Shown one piece after another: positions 5,995 to 10,434 of a stretch of DNA of 10,434 nt. Below the pieces are notes generated by a model. The model did not search any database. It was not told the origin of the DNA and worked only from the letters and a program-made list of their open reading frames with translations. Source of the DNA: JACRPI01 sp041671005 (GTDB taxonomy: Archaea; Nanobdellota; Nanobdellia; Woesearchaeales; DSVV01); NCBI GenBank assembly GCA_041671005.1, contig JBAZCJ010000039.1, positions 1-10,434 of the forward strand. Reading direction: 5' to 3'. Within the stretch, counting starts at the first letter, position 1; every line of letters starts with the position of its first letter. The position numbers and the translations under genes were made by a program.

Positions 5995-8736
5995 TTATTG
6001 TTCTGTAAATCTTTGATAAATATTAGAAACTGATTCTGCATATTGTCCTGCAGTTTGTGCACGCGAACTTACTAAAGGGACTCTTGCATAAACAGGAGGA
6101 GAACCTGTTGTCTCCACCCAATCTTGAACGAGAGAAGTATATATTGTTGAAGAATCAAATGCATCTCTTGAAGTATCTGTTAATTCTGCAGTTATAGTTT
6201 CAGAATCTATACCACGATCTTGTGCATATCTACGCAAAACTTCTTTAGAATTACTACCTAATGAGCCATCTGGTTTTAATACCTGACCACTTGCATCTCG
6301 ATATTCTAAATCATTCAACATTTGTTGAATTTGTGCATTTCGTGGTGTATACCTTCCGGCATTATATGCTGATGCAACAAGTTGAATAGACTCAGGATCA
6401 TCTGGGTTTAATCCTTGCTCAAACACATATTGATTAACAAGCAACGCAATATACCTACCACCTGCTAGAGCAGCACCTTCTGGTGTATGCAAAATAGGTG
6501 TAGCTTCATTATATTTTGTTAATCCTTCAACAGTTAGGGGAACATCAAAAATCTCAGGAGTATTCTCTTTATCAGCACCCCCTACTTCAAAAGGAGGTGT
6601 TACGCCAACTTCATTAGCAGCTTCAATAGCACGCTCAGGATCTATTTGTACATATCCTTTGGTATCAACAAATAATTGAGACGGAGTAAGATCCGCAAGA
6701 AATTCCTCTAGATATTTTATAGATTCTCCAAAATTTGTTTCTTGTGTTATTTCAGATGCAATATATCTTTCTAAATACACATCATACCCTTCCGGAAGAT
6801 CAAATTCTTCCACAAACTGATCAGCAGCAATACTAATTGCATCTCCCCATCGCTCAGCATCTGGAACACTAAAATATGCTAAAGTTGCATGAAGATCTCC
6901 CCTAATTTCTTCAGGGACATAAGGAATACTTTGTTCTGCATATATCAATTCACCATCGTACTCACTACTTACCTCTTCTCCTTGAGACATACTTGCAACA
7001 GCTACATACTCTGAATCAGTATCTGTAACAACTACAAAAGTATTTTCAACTCCTTGCTCGGGATTATTCGTACATATAGTTTCTGAATTATCTCTGCTAA
7101 AATAAATCAACAGATTTTCTGTTTCTTCAGAATAAATACGAACATTAAGTGGCAATCCTGGTTCAAGAGTACTTACTGTTCCTTTAATTTCTTCGCCATT
7201 ATATACAATTTGACCTTCATCTATATTAACTTCTACAGGACCAGTATTATCAACAGAAAGAGCACCAGGATCATTATAAATAACTCCTGTTGATCCTCTT
7301 GGCCGAATAACTATATTTTCTGAACCAACATCTTGAAGAAAAAGATCTCTTGTTTGCCTATCAAATACTCCATCTTCTCGAATAGGTGTGTTTGGATTTC
7401 GTTGATTATATTCTTTTTGCCATTGACGAACTCCAGCCTGCGTTGCTTCATCATAAATATTTGATTGAGTTATATGTAAATACTGTTGAACTTGTGAAAT
7501 TGAAGAAGATTCTTGCCCTAAAGAATATCCTTCAGAAGGAACATTGAAATATCCAACATATGGAGAACCTCCTTCAAAAGATTCAGCATATATAAGCATG
7601 TCTTGCGCGTTTATGTTAATTGAATATCCTCCACCTTTCCCTTGTTTCATTGATCGCTCTGCACTGTAATATTCAATTGTACCATCATTATTAAAAATCA
7701 CTTCATTTACATTTGTAGCAGATACAGGAATTATTTTTTCAGGGTCATAATTGTATTTCTGCTCAGGTTCAGAATTAAATCGAAGATACACATATTTTGC
7801 TTCTTCACACTTTACTGTAATCTCACCAACAGATACTTTGTCACCTTTACCAACAAACAAATTATTCGTTCCTTGTTCAACACCAATTGTTCCGGTAATA
7901 GGAACATCTGGAAATTCTATTAAATATGCTTCTTTTACAGTATATCTCTTTGTTGTAGGATTGTATGTAAAAAAACCAGGGTTTTCTGTTACAAATTCAA
8001 GATCTCCAAATTTTTGTGCAATCCCTTGTATATTTCCTTGAGAATCTATTTTTAAATTATAAACATTATTTGTCTTAAACCCATTAAAGGAACCTGTGCC
8101 CATAAGCATGATGCCACCCTTATCATTCTGACGAATATTACCCCTAAATCTACATTCATATTGATCATGTGCCCATAATACTAACTCACCACTTTCAGTA
8201 ATTCTATAACTAAAATCATCTCCAAAATCCTTAATATTAATCTCGCCATTTGTTGCCTGAAGCAATCCATCAGATGAATAACTTGTAACACCTTTTCCAG
8301 GAAGAATTTCTAAAACAATACCTTCTGTGTTATATAAATAACTCTGAAACTGAGCGGGATTATTATTAATATTATCACTATATTCTGTAAAAAATTTCTC
8401 TGCAACAGCTATTTGGGATTCTGTTGCTTCCCCAAAATTAACGGAGTTTACAAAAGATTCAGCAAATTCTGTTGAATACCCTTCATCATATAAAAGATAT
8501 TTTGCTTGTTCTTCTAACGATAAAATTTGAAAATCCTCTGGAGTTGGTTCAGAAACAAGAATTAAATCTTCAGCATTTACTTGATTTGACACAGCATATT
8601 CTTGAAATGTTTCTGATGAAGGATCTGAATAAAACAGATCTTCTGCTTCATCTGCATAAACTACATTTAATGCTGCCATAAGTAGAATAAAGATGAATAG
8701 AATAATACAATAATTAAAAAAATTTAGTTTATTCAT
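5995..8736 (-). CDS. Secreted modular protein with peptidoglycan-binding and lytic-transglycosylase-like domains
   Basis: A 913-residue exported protein. A signal peptide (1-28, hydrophobic 6-27, likely cleavage V-Y-A|D-E) is followed by a helical segment (about 50-135) and a large beta-rich region (about 140-400) I cannot assign. A PG_binding_1-type domain (about 411-467) includes E-D-G-V-F-D-R-Q-T-R-D (454-464). Next is a beta module (about 490-600). The C-terminal part matches the SLT/lysozyme-like fold of lytic transglycosylases: catalytic Glu E666 in Q-E-T-N-F-G, G694-Y-V-Q-I-D-P700, A-G-G-R-Y-I-A-L-L (758-766) and A-Y-N-A-G (790-794). About 800-842 looks like a second, weaker peptidoglycan-binding repeat. 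Known members cleave the MurNAc-GlcNAc bond of murein, which archaea do not make, so the target may be bacterial. The start lies seven bases after the upstream gene's stop, in one operon, with no Shine-Dalgarno sequence. Confidence 0.82.
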   Translation of the reverse strand: MNKLNFFNYCIILFIFILLMAALNVVYADEAEDLFYSDPSSETFQEYAVSNQVNAEDLILVSEPTPEDFQILSLEEQAKYLLYDEGYSTEFAESFVNSVNFGEATESQIAVAEKFFTEYSDNINNNPAQFQSYLYNTEGIVLEILPGKGVTSYSSDGLLQATNGEINIKDFGDDFSYRITESGELVLWAHDQYECRFRGNIRQNDKGGIMLMGTGSFNGFKTNNVYNLKIDSQGNIQGIAQKFGDLEFVTENPGFFTYNPTTKRYTVKEAYLIEFPDVPITGTIGVEQGTNNLFVGKGDKVSVGEITVKCEEAKYVYLRFNSEPEQKYNYDPEKIIPVSATNVNEVIFNNDGTIEYYSAERSMKQGKGGGYSININAQDMLIYAESFEGGSPYVGYFNVPSEGYSLGQESSSISQVQQYLHITQSNIYDEATQAGVRQWQKEYNQRNPNTPIREDGVFDRQTRDLFLQDVGSENIVIRPRGSTGVIYNDPGALSVDNTGPVEVNIDEGQIVYNGEEIKGTVSTLEPGLPLNVRIYSEETENLLIYFSRDNSETICTNNPEQGVENTFVVVTDTDSEYVAVASMSQGEEVSSEYDGELIYAEQSIPYVPEEIRGDLHATLAYFSVPDAERWGDAISIAADQFVEEFDLPEGYDVYLERYIASEITQETNFGESIKYLEEFLADLTPSQLFVDTKGYVQIDPERAIEAANEVGVTPPFEVGGADKENTPEIFDVPLTVEGLTKYNEATPILHTPEGAALAGGRYIALLVNQYVFEQGLNPDDPESIQLVASAYNAGRYTPRNAQIQQMLNDLEYRDASGQVLKPDGSLGSNSKEVLRRYAQDRGIDSETITAELTDTSRDAFDSSTIYTSLVQDWVETTGSPPVYARVPLVSSRAQTAGQYAESVSNIYQRFTEQ

Positions 8737-8743
8737 TTTGTGA

Positions 8744-10434
8744 TTATGAAATTACATCTTCAACCTCAGAAATTACATCCTGAGCCCAAAGACTTACTCT
8801 TTCTATTCCTGTTGCTTCTGTTGTAGCTGGATTTACAGGATTAGCTGGAACTAAAATAATATCCCCTTTTGCTAATATCCCAGATCTTCGCAGCTTATCT
8901 TCTTGAGTCATACGATTAAGCAATAATGGAGCTACTGTTTCATCAGCCCCTGTTTGCGCTATAATTGCTGCATAGGTGTTTGGCGCATTATACAAGTCTG
9001 CAGTAACTTGAACTGCATCAAATTCTTCATCCAGTTGCTTATCTCTTACTGCAGCCATTACTTCTTCATTTGGCCGTAAATGTTCAGACAACGAAATATG
9101 AGGATTATCATTCAAATATCTATTTAGATCATACGTTCCCATAGTACCATGCACATTATCTGTAATATATGTTTTTTCTACAGATACTTGTGTATCTTCT
9201 GATAATACTACTTCCTGTGCTCCAGGGATAGGAACATTTGTATTTTTATCAACAAATTCTATGAAATAATAATTACCATCAGATGCTAATTTTACTTTTT
9301 TCCATTGTTGATTATCCCCACTCATAACTTGTATTGGATAATTTGAAAGAAGTGTAGGATTGTTAACTCCAGTTGTTTCAGAAACAAAATCTCTTAAATT
9401 TGTAGGCTGAGTTTCAGCATGATATGTTGCATATTCTACTCTATTTCCAAAAACAACACCTGAATGAGTAGAATCTTCACCAGCTGCAACTGCTTTGTTT
9501 AAAGATTTTGTTGTACCATAATACATCACAATGACATCCCCAGGAAGAAAATTATTATTAGAATAAGCAACTTGATCTCCCATGATTGCATTATGTTTTC
9601 TTTGTAATGAACTTCCATATACCGGGCCATTTATTTCTCTTATTCTTTCATCTATAACATTTAATTGTTCTCGTTCTTCTGAAGTTAGAAGAGTAACTCT
9701 TTTATCAAAAATAACTTTTCCTCCCGCAGCAACTACATTGTTTGCAAAATCCCAAGTATTTCCAAAAACACCAAAAGCAACTGAAAGAGATATTGGAGAA
9801 GCGCTAGGAGACCCAGTATATGTAGCATAATCTGACAACGATAATAATCCATTTGTCCCATCAAATAAAGAAATTGCTGTAGAAATGTACCCGGCACAAT
9901 TATCTCCTTTTTCTCTTAATAATGGAACATGTGCACCAACAGCATCGTAAAGATTAAATTCACCATTAATAAATCCTTGTTCAACTGCAGTTAATGCAGG
10001 AGTTGCACCCTCATGAACAACATATTGTAATCCATTTCTATCAACTGTTGCAACAGGCTCCCCATCATTATTATATGTTGTTAATGTCAATGCTGCAGTT
10101 TGTGATAAATCATTGCCTAACTGTGCATCAATTACTGAATTTTTAAGTTCATATTCCGTTCCTTTATAATTAAGAGCAACTGGACCTGCAACATCAACAC
10201 TTAATCCTTCATTTACGGTACCTACTCTTGCTACTCCACCTTCCATTGTAAGAGTTACTTCAGATGATGCTTCTTCTTGAGGATTAGATAAGTAAACATC
10301 TCGTGTCTTTTTTCCCCAGATACCATCTGGTTTTAATCCACTATTTATGTTTTTTGATTGAAAATATTTAACAGCTGCAATTGTTTTTTCATCATACACT
10401 CCTGTTAATTGTTCATCTCTAAATCCCATCAGTT
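8744..10434 (-). CDS. Modular protein with peptidoglycan-binding domain and NlpC/P60-like cysteine peptidase candidate (N-terminus missing)
   Basis: The frame is open to the window edge. M1, at 10429, falls inside a PG_binding_1 domain (L-M-G-F-R-D...T-I-A-A-V-K-Y-F-Q...D-G-I-W-G-K-K-T-R-D, to about 47), so it is internal and the true start lies upstream. A beta module follows (about 55-138), similar to that in the next gene. A cysteine-peptidase-like region (about 165-345) shows D-N-C178-A-G-Y, L-P-G-D-V-I-V (295-301) and T-H322-S-G-V-V-F-G-N, in the order of the NlpC/P60 Cys-His core. H337 is another conserved-looking histidine. The Cys to P-G-D spacing is longer than usual, so the family call is tentative. 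The segment at about 478-528 (N-T-Y-A-A-I-I-A ... K-G-D-I-I-L-V-P) resembles a degenerate LysM. NlpC/P60 enzymes hydrolyse peptidoglycan stem peptides. It is first in the visible operon, and its promoter is outside the window. Export is presumed from the domains. Confidence 0.7.
   Translation of the reverse strand, partial: LMGFRDEQLTGVYDEKTIAAVKYFQSKNINSGLKPDGIWGKKTRDVYLSNPQEEASSEVTLTMEGGVARVGTVNEGLSVDVAGPVALNYKGTEYELKNSVIDAQLGNDLSQTAALTLTTYNNDGEPVATVDRNGLQYVVHEGATPALTAVEQGFINGEFNLYDAVGAHVPLLREKGDNCAGYISTAISLFDGTNGLLSLSDYATYTGSPSASPISLSVAFGVFGNTWDFANNVVAAGGKVIFDKRVTLLTSEEREQLNVIDERIREINGPVYGSSLQRKHNAIMGDQVAYSNNNFLPGDVIVMYYGTTKSLNKAVAAGEDSTHSGVVFGNRVEYATYHAETQPTNLRDFVSETTGVNNPTLLSNYPIQVMSGDNQQWKKVKLASDGNYYFIEFVDKNTNVPIPGAQEVVLSEDTQVSVEKTYITDNVHGTMGTYDLNRYLNDNPHISLSEHLRPNEEVMAAVRDKQLDEEFDAVQVTADLYNAPNTYAAIIAQTGADETVAPLLLNRMTQEDKLRRSGILAKGDIILVPANPVNPATTEATGIERVSLWAQDVISEVEDVIS

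Noticed and set aside
7751..8041. Plus-strand frame of 96 codons inside the secreted transglycosylase-like gene
   Set aside because: It is antisense to a continuous, domain-bearing protein and shows no start signals or recognisable motifs.
9582..9830. Plus-strand frame of 82 codons inside the NlpC/P60-like gene
   Set aside because: It is antisense to the peptidase candidate region and carries no supporting signals.
10427..10429. ATG near the right edge as the true start of the NlpC/P60-like protein
   Set aside because: The codon falls within a peptidoglycan-binding domain whose first helix lies upstream, and the preceding codon (Leu) continues the family pattern. The gene is cut by the window.
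5995..10434. Phage or prophage lysis cassette as the source of the wall-degrading genes
   Set aside because: No holin, portal, capsid, integrase or attachment site is visible. The proteins are large and multidomain, with at least one having a standard signal peptide, unlike typical endolysins. An older viral origin of single domains cannot be excluded.

Overview
The window looks archaeal. It carries two genes with no ordinary bacterial counterpart: ribosomal protein eS1 (S3Ae) and Bud32, the KEOPS kinase. It also has TATA-box promoters whose spacing implies leaderless mRNAs. The DNA is AT-rich and the genes are tightly packed. Several products are of bacterial type: a long RelA/SpoT homologue and secreted proteins with peptidoglycan-binding domains. 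That mixture is most familiar from DPANN lineages such as Woesearchaeota or Pacearchaeota, but the lineage is an inference.

Layout: (1) Bases 1-110 (minus) are the 5' end of a gene for an exported protein, cut by the window edge. It is divergent from eS1 (214-948, plus). (2) bud32 (942-1532, minus) converges on eS1 and overlaps it by 7 bases. (3) A two-gene operon on the minus strand holds a CNNM/CorC-type membrane protein (2103-3344) and ThpR (1585-2106), joined by an ATGA overlap. (4) Divergent from it is a membrane-anchored JAMM metalloprotease (3414-3968, plus). (5) A full-length RelA/SpoT homologue (3994-5955, minus). (6) A two-gene minus-strand cluster encodes large, apparently secreted modular proteins. 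The upstream one (8744 to the right edge, N-terminus missing) has a peptidoglycan-binding domain, an NlpC/P60-like cysteine peptidase candidate and a possible LysM-like segment. The downstream one (5995-8736) has a signal peptide, a large beta-rich region, a peptidoglycan-binding domain and a C-terminal lytic-transglycosylase-like domain with its key motifs intact.

The most interesting part is the last cluster. An archaeon, which should have no murein, encodes side by side two multidomain proteins with the hallmarks of enzymes that cut peptidoglycan glycan strands and peptides. They share a homologous peptidoglycan-binding plus beta module. A role in attacking or attaching to bacterial cells, or in remodelling an unknown envelope polymer, would fit. 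This is inference.

Regulation: five genes have a TATA-like box centred about 25-28 bases before a start codon, which predicts leaderless transcripts. The cut gene at the left edge instead has a Shine-Dalgarno sequence and a short leader. At the two promoters with an upstream gene in the same orientation (bud32, rsh), a seven-T run lies between the TATA box and the start codon and may terminate the upstream transcript. No rRNA, tRNA, CRISPR array or insertion sequence was seen. No stretch over about 100 bases lacks a gene.
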